Numbered from the stretch's first letter, positions 15,711-24,673 are shown. The stretch: DNA of 64,000 nucleotides from an uncultured Prevotellaceae bacterium (GCA_900315105.1 OMXX01000024.1:1-64000), one strand, 5' to 3'. The notes: a model not told the origin generated them from the sequence alone. Numbers and translations are program-made.

Positions 15711-16513
15711 TTAGTTATAGCTAGACGGAAACCGAGGTCTGCATTATTGCTTGTTGCACTAAATGAAGAACGTGAAGTGTAACGACAATCGCTCTGCCCA
15801 GAGTTCCATCCACCACCACGGATTACGTATGTACGGGTAGAGTCAGCCTCTGGACATGGATCCTTCTGAGCCTCTTTTGGATATGTGAAGTGTCCATCCT
15901 GACACCATTCCCAAACGTTTCCACCCATATCATAGAAACCCATCTCATTCTTATCCATTGCACCAACAGGATTAAGAGTACCACGTGAATTGCTCTTATA
16001 CCAAGATACGTGATCAACATATTTACTACCACAGAACTGCAAGCTCTTTGGTTTCTTGGCACCACGAGCAGCATACTCCCATTCTGCCTCTGTTGGCAGA
16101 CGGAACTGCTTGCCGGTCAGTCCGTTGAGTTTCTTGATGAATGCCTGACAGTCATCCCAGCTGACGTTTATCACAGGAAGGTGCTTTCCCTCCTTGATAG
16201 CAGAAGGATTACTGCCCATAACAGCTTCCCAGAGTTCCTGGGTAACCTCTGTCTGGCCGAGATAGTAGTCTTTTGTGATAGTCACATCGTGTGAAGGCTG
16301 TTCCTCGGAAGGAGTAACCATCTGCATCTCAGCAGTAGCACCAATCTTAAAGGTGCCTGCTTCAACGAGAATCATCTCATAATCAACGCCTTTTGATGTC
16401 AGCAAAGCTTTACCATCTTTTTTGGTTTCAAACTCGGTTTTGTCAGAACTGCATGATACAAACATGCAAGCGCTTAGTAAAGCCGCAGCGCAGTAGAAAA
16501 TAGTTTTCTTCAT
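15707..16513 (-). CDS. Sulfatase-modifying-factor (FGE/SUMF1)-fold lipoprotein
   Basis: 268 residues. A lipoprotein signal peptide ends at MFVSC. The domain at about 40-265 carries the family signature: MILVEAGTFKIGAT, YYLGQTEVTQELWEAVMG, PVINVSWDDCQAF, FRLPTEAEWEYAARG, MGGNVWEWCQDG, VIRGGGWNS and LGFRLA. True formylglycine-generating enzymes need two active-site cysteines late in the domain; only one nearby Cys (SDCRYTSR) is evident, and most Bacteroidota members of this type are not proven FGEs. Enzyme activity is therefore doubtful. Translationally coupled to the SprT-like gene. Confidence 0.85.
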   Translation of the reverse strand: MKKTIFYCAAALLSACMFVSCSSDKTEFETKKDGKALLTSKGVDYEMILVEAGTFKIGATAEMQMVTPSEEQPSHDVTITKDYYLGQTEVTQELWEAVMGSNPSAIKEGKHLPVINVSWDDCQAFIKKLNGLTGKQFRLPTEAEWEYAARGAKKPKSLQFCGSKYVDHVSWYKSNSRGTLNPVGAMDKNEMGFYDMGGNVWEWCQDGHFTYPKEAQKDPCPEADSTRTYVIRGGGWNSGQSDCRYTSRSSFSATSNNADLGFRLAITK

Positions 16514-16544
16514 AAGAAATAGTTTTGAGTTATTATCGTTTCAA

Positions 16545-17588
16545 TTAGACATAATCCTCCATTCCTTCCTCATTTTCTATCTTTCCAAGAAGTCTCCTTA
16601 CCATAGCAGAAGAATCCTCTTTTTGGCAGATGAGCAATACATTGTCCTTTTCAGCGATGATATATCCGCTGAGTCCGCTGATGACAGCAAGCTTTCCATC
16701 AGGTAGGGATATGACGTTATGAGTGGAATTATCAGTTCTCAGACGTGACTTCTTATTGACAAGTACATTATCAACGTCAGCATTGCAGAAGGCCTCATAT
16801 ATACCATGCCATGCACCAATGTCAGCCCAACCGAAAGAGCATTCCATAACTACCTTCTCTGGCATCTTCTCAAGGATAGCCATATCGATGGACAGGTTAG
16901 GGCTCATGGAATAGTCCATATCCTCATCAACTCCCATGATGGTAGTGAGCTGTTTGGTGATATAATTTGCCTTTGCCATATAGATGCCGGTATTCCATAG
17001 GAATTCACCACTATCCATAAACATACGGGCAAAGTCACGTTCAGGTTTCTCGGTGAAAGACTTCACGTGATGTGTGGTAGGATTTGGATGTTCAGGTGTA
17101 GGAGAAACAAGTTCGCCCATCTGAAGGTATCCGTATCCGGGTTCAGGTCTTGTAGGCTTTACACCCATAGTGAGAACATGGTCATAGCAGTCGATATAGT
17201 CTGTCGCATTCTGTATGGCATCTTTGAACTTATCTTCATTCATGACAACCTGGTCGGCAGGAACTATGATAACATCACCATCATCAGGGATAATGCCCGA
17301 ACGCAGAGCCATGAGTGTGGCAGGTGCCGTATTTCTGTTGATAGGCTCAAGAATGAGGTTATCGTGAAGAAGTTCGGGAAGCTGTTCGCGTAGGATGTCC
17401 TCGAAAGCGGTATGTGTAACCACAAGGATATTTTCCTTTGGCATTATCTTCTGCATTCTTTCGTAAGTCTGCTGGAGAAGAGTTTTGCCACAGCCGAAGA
17501 AGTCGATGAACTGCTTCGGAAGGTTTTTGCGGCTCACAGGCCATAGTCTTCGTCCTTTACCTCCAGCGAGTATGATTGCATATTTCAT
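16545..17588 (-). CDS. manC: Mannose-1-phosphate guanylyltransferase
   Basis: 347 residues. Makes GDP-mannose from mannose 1-phosphate and GTP in the cytoplasm. The N-terminal nucleotidyltransferase signature LAGGKGRRLWPVSRKNLPKQ is present, followed by ILEPINRNTAPA, VIIVPADQVV, KPTRPEPGYGYLQ, VKSFTEKPE, EFLWNTGIYMAKA and SFGWADIGAW, all typical of ManC. Length fits the short form without a phosphomannose isomerase domain. It faces the glycosyltransferase cluster across a 224-base divergent promoter region, so GDP-mannose or a derived sugar probably feeds that surface glycan (inference). The leader holds CTAAAC-type heptamers. Confidence 0.93.
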   Translation of the reverse strand: MKYAIILAGGKGRRLWPVSRKNLPKQFIDFFGCGKTLLQQTYERMQKIMPKENILVVTHTAFEDILREQLPELLHDNLILEPINRNTAPATLMALRSGIIPDDGDVIIVPADQVVMNEDKFKDAIQNATDYIDCYDHVLTMGVKPTRPEPGYGYLQMGELVSPTPEHPNPTTHHVKSFTEKPERDFARMFMDSGEFLWNTGIYMAKANYITKQLTTIMGVDEDMDYSMSPNLSIDMAILEKMPEKVVMECSFGWADIGAWHGIYEAFCNADVDNVLVNKKSRLRTDNSTHNVISLPDGKLAVISGLSGYIIAEKDNVLLICQKEDSSAMVRRLLGKIENEEGMEDYV

Positions 17589-17602
17589 GTTTCTATTGTT
17601 TT

Positions 17603-17636
17603 GTTTAGAGTTTAGGGTTTAGGGTATAGAGTTTAA
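17603..17636 (-). promoter_or_regulatory. CCCTAAA-type heptameric leader before manC
   Basis: On the coding strand: ACCCTAAACCCTAAACTCTA, 15-45 bases before the ATG. Plant-telomere-like in sequence. Confidence 0.45.
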
Positions 17637-17656
17637 TACTAAACTCAAATTATGGG

Positions 17657-17688
17657 CAAAGGTAGTAAAAATATCTGAAACCTCCAAA
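17657..17688 (-). promoter_or_regulatory. manC promoter
   Basis: Minus strand: TTTG (17685-17688), 20 bases, TACCTTTG (17657-17664). Confidence 0.7.
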
Positions 17689-17812
17689 CATACTTGAAAT
17701 ATTACGATATTTTAGTATAAAAAGACCATTCTTATGGGGTAGAAAAGCAATAATCGCCAAGGCATATCGTTATATAGTATATAAAATAGCCACATTATAT
17801 CCAAATTTATAC

Positions 17813-18763
17813 ATGATAACAGCATCGGTAGTAACATACAATCACCATCTGCTTGACATAGAGCCAGTGTTGCGAAGTCTCTTTGCATCACCGGTGGATG
17901 TTGTATATATCATAGACCATTCGGCAGACATAATGCCTGATCTTGAGCGAGAGCTGATGGAGTTCAGTAACCGAGTGCTGACAGGTGAGCCACAGCTTCG
18001 CAGGAAGGTAGAGATGGGTTTCCACCTGCTTTATTTCCGTCATGAGAACAACGGATATGGTGGAGGACATAACTTTGCCATCCGCAAGGCAATAACGCTT
18101 GGCAGTAAGTATCATCTTGTGGTGAATCCTGATATCTGGTTCGGTCCTCGTGTCATACCAGAGCTTAAGCGATATATGGATTTGCATGATGATGTAGCAC
18201 AGATGATGCCAAAGGTGCTTTATCCAAATGGTCAGATTCAGCGTCTTGCAAAACTTCTGCCTACTCCTCTAGACATTTTCGGAAGATTCTGCCTGCCTCA
18301 CTTTATGATAGCAAGAAGGAATGCTCGCTATGAGCTCTTCTATTCAAACTTTGAGATGGTGCTCAACGTTCCTTACCTCTCCGGATGCTTCATGTTCTTC
18401 AGGTTGAGTGCCTTGCAGTCAGTCAATTTGTTTGACGAGAATCTCTTCATGTATGCGGAGGACATAGACGTTACGCGAAGACTGCACGAGAAATACAAGA
18501 CACTCTACTATCCTCTTATTCCTGTGTATCATAAGTTCAGCAGGGGTTCACATAGCAGTTTCCGTCTTTTCTGGATTCACGTTACCAACATCATAATGTA
18601 CTTCAACAAGTGGGGATGGTGGAAGGATAGTTTCAGAAAAGAGGCAAACATGCGTGTTGAAGAACAGATTGCTGAAGGTGGAATAAGCGAATCTAATCCG
18701 TTTGCGGTCAAGAAGGCGACGTTGAAGCCTTTGTTTACCAAACTGAAAATAAAAAGCAGATAA
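17813..18763 (+). CDS. Glycosyltransferase family 2, rhamnosyltransferase-like
   Basis: 316 residues. GT-A fold: ASVVTYNHH at the start, VVYIIDHSAD, then NGYGGGHNFAIRKA, the NPDIWFGP metal/nucleotide segment, YLSGCFMFFR, and LFMYAEDIDVTRRL carrying the catalytic ED. Such enzymes transfer deoxysugars to lipid-linked glycans at the inner membrane face. No transmembrane segment. First gene of the glycan cluster; porZ starts one base after its stop. Confidence 0.88.
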   Translation: MITASVVTYNHHLLDIEPVLRSLFASPVDVVYIIDHSADIMPDLERELMEFSNRVLTGEPQLRRKVEMGFHLLYFRHENNGYGGGHNFAIRKAITLGSKYHLVVNPDIWFGPRVIPELKRYMDLHDDVAQMMPKVLYPNGQIQRLAKLLPTPLDIFGRFCLPHFMIARRNARYELFYSNFEMVLNVPYLSGCFMFFRLSALQSVNLFDENLFMYAEDIDVTRRLHEKYKTLYYPLIPVYHKFSRGSHSSFRLFWIHVTNIIMYFNKWGWWKDSFRKEANMRVEEQIAEGGISESNPFAVKKATLKPLFTKLKIKSR

Positions 18764-18764
18764 A

Positions 18765-20858
18765 TTGAAGCAATATCTTCTTATTATATTATTCTACACA
18801 TTCTCTATTCCTTATGTCTGGGCTGATGCCATAGGCACATGGAAGGTATATCCTTCATACAGCGATGTTTCGGATATCGTTCCTACGGGAAAGAGTGTTT
18901 TCGTACTTGCTTCACAAAGTCTTTATTCGTATAATGTGAACGACGGTTCACTACGGACATATTCCAATAATGATGTGCTCAACGGATGCAATATCCAGAA
19001 TATTGCCTGGGTGAATGCCGTCAAGAAACTCGTAATCACATATTCTGACTATACGATAGACCTCCTCTCGCTTAATGGTGATGTGGAGAATATAAGTTCG
19101 CTTGCCGATAAGCAAACCACCGATGACAAAACCATTAACTCTATCTATGTCGATGGTCAGTATGCATATCTCGCTACGGGGTTCGGCATTGTCAAGGTGA
19201 ATGCAAAGGATGCTACAATTGCAGACACTTATAATCTTGGATACAAGGTGAACTATTGCTATATATCAGGAAACTATCTCTATGCTGCATCGGAAAGCAA
19301 GGGGTTGATGAAATGTCAGCTTACGGAAAATCTTCTGAACAGGAACGAATGGACTTCGGCTGGTGGATATAAGAAGCAGACAAAGGAGAAATATATATAT
19401 GACTCTACCAATAAGTGCTATTGGTCTTCGGATGCGGACAGCCAACTTACAAAATATCAGAAAGAGGGAGATTCATATCAGGCGGTATCTACAGGAGTAA
19501 AACCTGACGGTCCCCAGTACAATGAGCATAACTATATTGTCTATGACAATGGCAGGATTCTTTCCGTACGTGGCAGATATGAATATGTATCTTCTGATAC
19601 CAATACCCCAGGAATTGTGCAAGAATATAACATAGCAAGCGACAAATGGACGAGCTATGACAACTCTTTTGCAATGGAAAGAGGCAAGAATTGTATTGCA
19701 CAGACAGAGATAAGCGTTGACCCTAAAGACATTAATCACGTTATGGTTGCTGCAAAGTCTGGTCTTTATGAATATAGGGACAGGAAAATGGTGGCATATT
19801 ATGACATGAATACCGACGACCCTATTCTCTCGGTTATCAATAAAGTCAATTATTCCGTTGTCACATCAACTGTTTATGATAAATCTGGCAATCTGTGGAT
19901 TTTCAACATGGGTAATGACAACATACTATGCCTCTCTCCATCAGGCGAATGGAACTCTTTTCAGCAAAGTGGATTGAGCACTAATGACGATTGTAGGATA
20001 AAAAAGGCATTTTTTGATTCACGAGGCCTAATGTGGTTTGCTAATGATAACTGGAAAAAATCCATGTTCGGTTTCTATGATATCAATACCAACCAGATGC
20101 GCCAAATTACGAACTTCATCAATCAACGTGGTACACGTATGCTTGAGGCAAAGAATCTCTTTACGATAACCGAAGACAAGGAGCATAACATCTGGGTTGG
20201 AAGTGAGGTTGGAGCCTTCTACATCACTCCTGACGATGTAACGGAAATGTGCAACTCCACAGATATGGGCAATATCAATATCAAGCAAGCTGAGGTTAGA
20301 AGAAATGACGGAACAAGTTTCATCGACTATCTGCTTGGTAATGTCTTCGTCTGCGACATAAAGATTGACAATGCCAACCGCAAATGGTTTGCCACAAACA
20401 ATGGTGTATATCTTATCAGTAGCGATAACGAAACAGAACTTGCCCATTTCACAATGGACAATTCTCCGCTTCCTGACAATGAGGTAAAGAGCATTACCAT
20501 TGACGAGAATACAGGTATGGTGTATTTTGCAACGCTCAAGGGATTGTGCTCATATAAGAGTGACGTCACACAGTCGTATGGTAATCTTACGGATGATAAC
20601 GTATATGCATATCCAAATCCTGTAACACCCGATTTTACCGGCGACATCACCATTACAGGGTTGACAATAGGTGCACAGGTCAAGATACTTGCAACATCAG
20701 GTCAGTTGGTGAACGAAGGCACAAGTACTGGCGGTTCATATCGTTGGAATGGCTGTGATTTGAATGGCAAGAAGGTGGCCTCTGGCGTATATATGGTTAA
20801 TGTGGCAACTGCCGGAGGAGAAAGTGGTATTGTCACGAAGATAAGTGTAGTTAGGTAA
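18765..20858 (+). CDS. porZ: Type IX secretion system protein PorZ
   Basis: 697 residues starting at TTG. An in-frame stop lies upstream and no ATG precedes the signal peptide (LLIILFYTFSIPYVWA), so the TTG start is well supported. Two beta-propellers follow (about 20-320 with IGTWKVYPSYSDVSDIV; about 330-600 with DKSGNLWIFN, DSRGLMWFAN, DKEHNIWVGSEVGAFY). Then comes a T9SS C-terminal domain (YAYPNPVTPDFTG to KISVVR). In Porphyromonas gingivalis PorZ is a surface part of the T9SS attachment complex with sortase PorU and binds A-LPS. Lying one base after one glycosyltransferase and 23 before the next, it links cargo anchoring with synthesis of its glycan anchor. Confidence 0.88.
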   Translation: MKQYLLIILFYTFSIPYVWADAIGTWKVYPSYSDVSDIVPTGKSVFVLASQSLYSYNVNDGSLRTYSNNDVLNGCNIQNIAWVNAVKKLVITYSDYTIDLLSLNGDVENISSLADKQTTDDKTINSIYVDGQYAYLATGFGIVKVNAKDATIADTYNLGYKVNYCYISGNYLYAASESKGLMKCQLTENLLNRNEWTSAGGYKKQTKEKYIYDSTNKCYWSSDADSQLTKYQKEGDSYQAVSTGVKPDGPQYNEHNYIVYDNGRILSVRGRYEYVSSDTNTPGIVQEYNIASDKWTSYDNSFAMERGKNCIAQTEISVDPKDINHVMVAAKSGLYEYRDRKMVAYYDMNTDDPILSVINKVNYSVVTSTVYDKSGNLWIFNMGNDNILCLSPSGEWNSFQQSGLSTNDDCRIKKAFFDSRGLMWFANDNWKKSMFGFYDINTNQMRQITNFINQRGTRMLEAKNLFTITEDKEHNIWVGSEVGAFYITPDDVTEMCNSTDMGNINIKQAEVRRNDGTSFIDYLLGNVFVCDIKIDNANRKWFATNNGVYLISSDNETELAHFTMDNSPLPDNEVKSITIDENTGMVYFATLKGLCSYKSDVTQSYGNLTDDNVYAYPNPVTPDFTGDITITGLTIGAQVKILATSGQLVNEGTSTGGSYRWNGCDLNGKKVASGVYMVNVATAGGESGIVTKISVVR

Positions 20859-20881
20859 GCCCCAAACAATTAATAATTAAT

Positions 20882-21772
20882 ATGTCCGCTAGCTATATAA
20901 ATCCATCCCCCTTGGGGGAGACGGAAGGGGGCCGTTTCTCCATCATAATCCCCCATAAAGGTCCGCAATGGCAGTTGGACAGATGTGTGGCATCTGTTCC
21001 GCAGCGTGACGATCTCCAGATTATTGTCATTCATGACGAAGAAGGCCGTGGAGCTGGATGGGCACGCAATCAGGGATTTTCCAAGGCAGAGGGTAGTTAT
21101 GTCATTTTTGCCGATAGCGATGATTACTTCCATCCTTGTTTTAATGCTTTTCTTGATTCCATAAAGGAAGAAACAGCTGATGTCATCTATTTTAATGCCG
21201 ACTCAATAGCAATGGAAAGTGGCAAACCTTCCTGGCGTGCCAATCACCTAAACAGGATTATGCGTTCTTCTGATTCTGTGTGGCAGGAGAGACATCTACG
21301 TTTTCATTTCACCGAGCCTTGGTGCAAAGCAGTAAGAATGTCGCTTATTAGGGAACACGCTATCAGATTCAATGAATCTAAAATCCTTAACGATATTTAT
21401 TTTTCCACTCAGGTAGGCATCTTTGCTAAGAGCATAAAGGTATATACAGATAAGTGCTATTGTGTTTGTAATCACTCTGACAGTACAGCCAAGAGCAAAA
21501 AGGCTGAAGATAGATTGCTCGACTATACCCGTGAGACGGCAAAGTCTAATCTGTTACTTGCTCAGTATGGGATAAAACGTTATCACAGCCGTATGCTTCG
21601 TCCTATGATGGCATCTCTGTGTCATTTACGATTACGCTCGGCTTATAAATGCTGGAAGGAAATGCGCAACTGCGGTTACAGCATCCATACACTACTCTAT
21701 TATATCATCAGATATCCTCGCGACCTTATGAAACTTATCATCCGTAAGGCTCAGGCAGGGGAGATATTCTAA
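20882..21772 (+). CDS. Glycosyltransferase family 2
   Basis: 296 residues. GT-A signature from residue 19: FSIIIPHKGP, LQIIVIHDEEGRGAGWARNQ, and the DxD-like FADSDDYF. A basic C-terminus (LRPMMASLCHLRLRSAYK) may touch the membrane. The first 18 residues (MSASYINPSPLGETEGGR) come from a GC-rich palindromic element; the native start was probably at or close to the FSIII strand, so the N-terminus is an acquired extension. Acceptor and donor sugars cannot be read from sequence. Confidence 0.85.
   Translation: MSASYINPSPLGETEGGRFSIIIPHKGPQWQLDRCVASVPQRDDLQIIVIHDEEGRGAGWARNQGFSKAEGSYVIFADSDDYFHPCFNAFLDSIKEETADVIYFNADSIAMESGKPSWRANHLNRIMRSSDSVWQERHLRFHFTEPWCKAVRMSLIREHAIRFNESKILNDIYFSTQVGIFAKSIKVYTDKCYCVCNHSDSTAKSKKAEDRLLDYTRETAKSNLLLAQYGIKRYHSRMLRPMMASLCHLRLRSAYKCWKEMRNCGYSIHTLLYYIIRYPRDLMKLIIRKAQAGEIF
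20889..20934 (+). repeat. GC-rich palindrome, TATATAAA type, inside an N-terminus
   Basis: AGCTATATAAATCCATCCCC followed by CTTGGGGGAGACGGAAGGGG; the same design as the copies at 14614, 21791 and 61677. Confidence 0.65.
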
Positions 21773-21790
21773 TTAATAATTAAAAATCCT

Positions 21791-21847
21791 TATAGCGATA
21801 AAATCTATATAAAAATCTCTCCCCCTCGGCGGAGATGGTGGGGGGCT
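21791..21847 (+). repeat. GC-rich palindrome, TATATAAA type, in a leader
   Basis: TATAGCGATAAAATCTATAT, then CTCCCCCTCGGCGGAGATGG and GGGGGC. It ends 4 bases before the ATG of the next gene and replaces any usual ribosome-binding region. Confidence 0.65.
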
Positions 21848-21851
21848 AATT

Positions 21852-22895
21852 ATGCGTATTGTCTATGTCATAGAGAAAATGTCGGGAACAGGTGGTATGG
21901 AACGTATCATTACCGACAAGATGAACTACCTTGTCAGGCATACTGCCCATGAGGTTGTTCTACTGCTGCTATGGCATGACGAGAAGCCTTTTGCATATCC
22001 GTTGGACGAAAGAGTGAGGGTTGTAAGAATGGATATTCCATTCCAACACAAGATCCGTGCTCTTTTCTCTTTTCGCAAAACCATTCGCCAGATAAATCCT
22101 GACATAACCATATATACATGGGTTATGGGTGCTTTCCTTGCTGCTTTCAGCGGATGGAAAGGCAGAAGCATATACGAGGCTCACAGGGCTCGTCCTACGA
22201 TGAAGCACCAATGGATTGTCTCTCTTATGGAAAGACGTGTGGATGTTGTCGTCGCACTTACACAGCAGGATGCCAATGGTTATCCCCACGCCAAGAACGT
22301 TGTTCTAATACCAAATTTCACGTCTCTTAATGTTGAAAAGCCTTCTGATTGCTCGTCAAAACATTGTTTAAGCGTAGGACGACTTATTGATGTGAAGGAT
22401 TTCTCCCGTCTTCTCGATATTTGGAAGATGGTGGTAAGTAAGCGTTCTGAATGGCATCTGGATATAGTAGGTGAAGGTCCTGAAAGAGAAGCACTTAAAC
22501 AGAAGATAGAAAACCTCAACCTTACATCAAACGTAACCCTTCACGAGGCTACGAGCGATGTCCTTCCCTACTATATCAATAGTTCGATATACCTGATGAC
22601 CTCCCGTTTTGAGGGATTGGGTATAGTGCTTATTGAAGCACAAACTTGTGGATTGCCTATTGTAAGTCTTGATTGTGACTATGGTCCTCGCCATATCATA
22701 GAAGATGGTGTGACGGGCAAACTCATACCATACAACGACGATAATGCTATGGCAGATGCCATTATCTGGCTGATTGACAATCCTGACAAGAGACAACAGA
22801 TGGGTATAGCAGCTCTGGAAGCGTCACAGCGCTATAAGCCGGAGGAGATAATGAATAAGTGGATAGAATTTTTTGACGAAATCAGGAATCGATGA
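21852..22895 (+). CDS. Glycosyltransferase family 4
   Basis: 347 residues, GT-B fold. The N-terminal domain begins MRIVYVIEKMSGTGGMERI with the Gly-rich loop. The C-terminal nucleotide-sugar domain has HCLSVGRLIDVKDFSRLLDIW, LDIVGEGPEREALK and the retaining-enzyme motif EGLGIVLIEAQTCGLPIV. Overlaps the next gene by 4 bases (ATGA). Confidence 0.93.
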   Translation: MRIVYVIEKMSGTGGMERIITDKMNYLVRHTAHEVVLLLLWHDEKPFAYPLDERVRVVRMDIPFQHKIRALFSFRKTIRQINPDITIYTWVMGAFLAAFSGWKGRSIYEAHRARPTMKHQWIVSLMERRVDVVVALTQQDANGYPHAKNVVLIPNFTSLNVEKPSDCSSKHCLSVGRLIDVKDFSRLLDIWKMVVSKRSEWHLDIVGEGPEREALKQKIENLNLTSNVTLHEATSDVLPYYINSSIYLMTSRFEGLGIVLIEAQTCGLPIVSLDCDYGPRHIIEDGVTGKLIPYNDDNAMADAIIWLIDNPDKRQQMGIAALEASQRYKPEEIMNKWIEFFDEIRNR

Positions 22896-23902
22896 TGTTA
22901 TCTATTATCATACCAGTTTATAAGACCGAGAAATACCTTGACCGCTGCATAGAGAGCATCCTAATGCAGAAGGTTGATGATATCGAGATTATTCTCGTTG
23001 ATGACGGTTCGCCCGACAAGAGTGGCGAAATGTGTGACAAATGGGCATTGAGGGATAATCATATTCGTGTGATTCATAAGCAGAATGGAGGTCCGGGAAG
23101 TGCCCGTAACATGGCTCTCGATATAGCTCAAGGCACATACGTTACCTTCATAGATAGTGATGATGCTATTGCCGAGAATACTTTCCTTCCTATCATAAAT
23201 TATCTTACAGAGCATCAGGAAATTGACATTCTCGAATATCCTGCACATCTGTATATCGGAAGTCCAAAGGAAAGGAAACTAACCTTTGAGAATGCTATTT
23301 TTGATATTCACGACATAAGTGGAAAGCAAAACCTATGGCTCGACAACAAGCTATATGCTCATTGCTATAGCTGCAACAAGGTTTTCCGCCGTTCTTTATT
23401 TGATGGATTAAGATACTCAGAATCAGTTACTTTAGGTGAGGATATCCGACTGATTTCCCAGTTGTTGAAGAAAGCACGTAATTATGCCACCATAAATGCA
23501 GGAATGTATCTGTATTATTTCAACGGAGAAAGCATCTCTGGGTCTTTGAAATATGCCGACGAACTGCTTTCATCGCATATCTATGCCGTAGAGCAATTAG
23601 GTATTGACATCTATGCTAAGGCATCCCGATATCTGTACCTCACCATGCTCAACTTCCAGATAGACGCATACAGATTTGCCAAGACCACCCCTACTGAGCC
23701 TGTTTTGAGGAAAAATCACATACCTCTTAGTTATGCGAGAAACAAGAAGGAATGGATAAAAATCCTACTCATGAGAATATTCGGAGTGAAAGGACTTTGC
23801 CGCCTCTCTTCCTCCGTAGATACTCCATCGATACTCCATCGATACTCCATCGAAACGATGGACCAGCGATGGAGCAGCGATGGAGCAGCGATGGACCAGT
23901 GA
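22892..23902 (+). CDS. Glycosyltransferase family 2, C-terminus encoded by a repeat array
   Basis: 336 residues. GT-A motifs: LSIIIPVYKTEKYLDRCIES, IEIILVDDGSPDKSGEMCD, NGGPGSARNMALD and FIDSDD. The last 30 residues (from SSVDTPSILHRYS) are encoded by the 11-base array at 23813-23910 and have nothing in common with the family. Because 11 is not a multiple of three, successive units are read in different frames and the open frame ends inside the array. The native C-terminus may have been replaced when the array arrived; the catalytic domain is complete. Confidence 0.88.
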   Translation: MMLSIIIPVYKTEKYLDRCIESILMQKVDDIEIILVDDGSPDKSGEMCDKWALRDNHIRVIHKQNGGPGSARNMALDIAQGTYVTFIDSDDAIAENTFLPIINYLTEHQEIDILEYPAHLYIGSPKERKLTFENAIFDIHDISGKQNLWLDNKLYAHCYSCNKVFRRSLFDGLRYSESVTLGEDIRLISQLLKKARNYATINAGMYLYYFNGESISGSLKYADELLSSHIYAVEQLGIDIYAKASRYLYLTMLNFQIDAYRFAKTTPTEPVLRKNHIPLSYARNKKEWIKILLMRIFGVKGLCRLSSSVDTPSILHRYSIETMDQRWSSDGAAMDQ

Positions 23903-23912
23903 TGGAGCAACT
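23811..23912. repeat. 11-base-period inverted array 4
   Basis: TCC(G/A) at 23813, 23824, 23835, 23846, then TGGA at 23859, 23870, 23881, 23892 and 23903, all at an 11-base period with a 13-base centre. Units are ACTCCATCGAT on the left and CGATGGAGCAG on the right. Overlaps the end of the GT2 gene. Confidence 0.85.
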
Positions 23913-23925
23913 TCGGACTTACAGC

Positions 23926-23954
23926 CTTGTTTCATAGGCTCATTTTTTCTTTCT
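23926..23954 (+). terminator. Probable intrinsic terminator
   Basis: Short stem AGCCT...AGGCT followed by CATTTTTTCTTTCTT, just after the three-gene glycosyltransferase run. The stem is weak and the T-tract good. Confidence 0.5.
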
Positions 23955-23989
23955 TCCAAGGAGAGCAAAAAATAAACTTGCGCATTTTA

Positions 23990-24018
23990 TTGTATTTCCT
24001 AAAAAATATGTAACTTTG
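23990..24018 (+). promoter_or_regulatory. Promoter for the outer-membrane barrel gene
   Basis: TTG at 23990-23992, 18 bases, TAACTTTG at 24011-24018. The start of the transcript (GCGGGGACGCTATGCACGTT) resembles GCGAGGATGCTCTGCACGTT in the 83-base repeats near 36.05 kb. Confidence 0.55.
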
Positions 24019-24073
24019 CATGCGGGGACGCTATGCACGTTCTTACATTTAAGAAATTATTAAAAAAGACACA

Positions 24074-24667
24074 ATGAGAAAACTCATTTTGATGGTAACA
24101 GCTTTGATATTGGCTACAAATGTAAACGCACAAGAGGGGTATGAAGATACCAAGCATGAGGTGGGTCTCAGCTTTGGTTTGGCATCTAACTCACAATGGA
24201 TTGATGCCTTCGAAGATGTATTTAGTGACTACTCATACGAGAACATAAAATATGTGGAGCCAATATCTGCCGAGTATTTCTACCATATCAACAAGGTGCT
24301 GGGCTTAGGTGGCATCTTCGTTTATGGAAATACAAAACAGGATGTATATTATCGTTGGTCATCATCGTGGGACAGAATAGGTAAAAGCTCAAACGGCTAC
24401 TATACGCTGATGCCTGCCGTAAAATTCAACTTTTTGCGTAAGAAGAATGTAGGCTTGTACTCAAAGGCTGCCCTTGGTGTTACTTATCGAACAGAGTATA
24501 TAGACTATGATGACGGCTCTAAGGATTACGATGAAAAGGAATTTCACGTCAATTGGCATTTGTCGTTCATTGGTGTTGAAGTTGGAGGTCCATATTTGCG
24601 CGGTTTCACCGAACTGGGCATAGGCGAGCAAGGTATCGTATGTGCCGGTATTAGATATAAGTTCTAA
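24074..24667 (+). CDS. Outer-membrane beta-barrel protein
   Basis: 197 residues. Signal peptide (LILMVTALILATNVNA). The rest alternates polar and hydrophobic residues with aromatic girdles (EVGLSFGLASNSQW, VLGLGGIFVYGNTKQDVYYR, YTLMPAVKFNFL) and ends in an aromatic strand (GIVCAGIRYKF), the usual C-terminal signal for outer-membrane insertion. It fits small eight-strand barrels. Its own promoter starts a new transcript that can include the next three genes (6-base gap to the next). Function unknown. Confidence 0.75.
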   Translation: MRKLILMVTALILATNVNAQEGYEDTKHEVGLSFGLASNSQWIDAFEDVFSDYSYENIKYVEPISAEYFYHINKVLGLGGIFVYGNTKQDVYYRWSSSWDRIGKSSNGYYTLMPAVKFNFLRKKNVGLYSKAALGVTYRTEYIDYDDGSKDYDEKEFHVNWHLSFIGVEVGGPYLRGFTELGIGEQGIVCAGIRYKF

Positions 24668-24673
24668 CATAAA

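Noticed and set aside
15707..16513. Genuine formylglycine-generating sulfatase activator
   Set aside because: The fold is present, but the two expected active-site cysteines are not evident and no sulfatase gene is nearby.
17603..17636. True telomere or assembly contaminant
   Set aside because: Only a few degenerate heptamers inside a bacterial leader; the same motif occurs before two other bacterial genes here.
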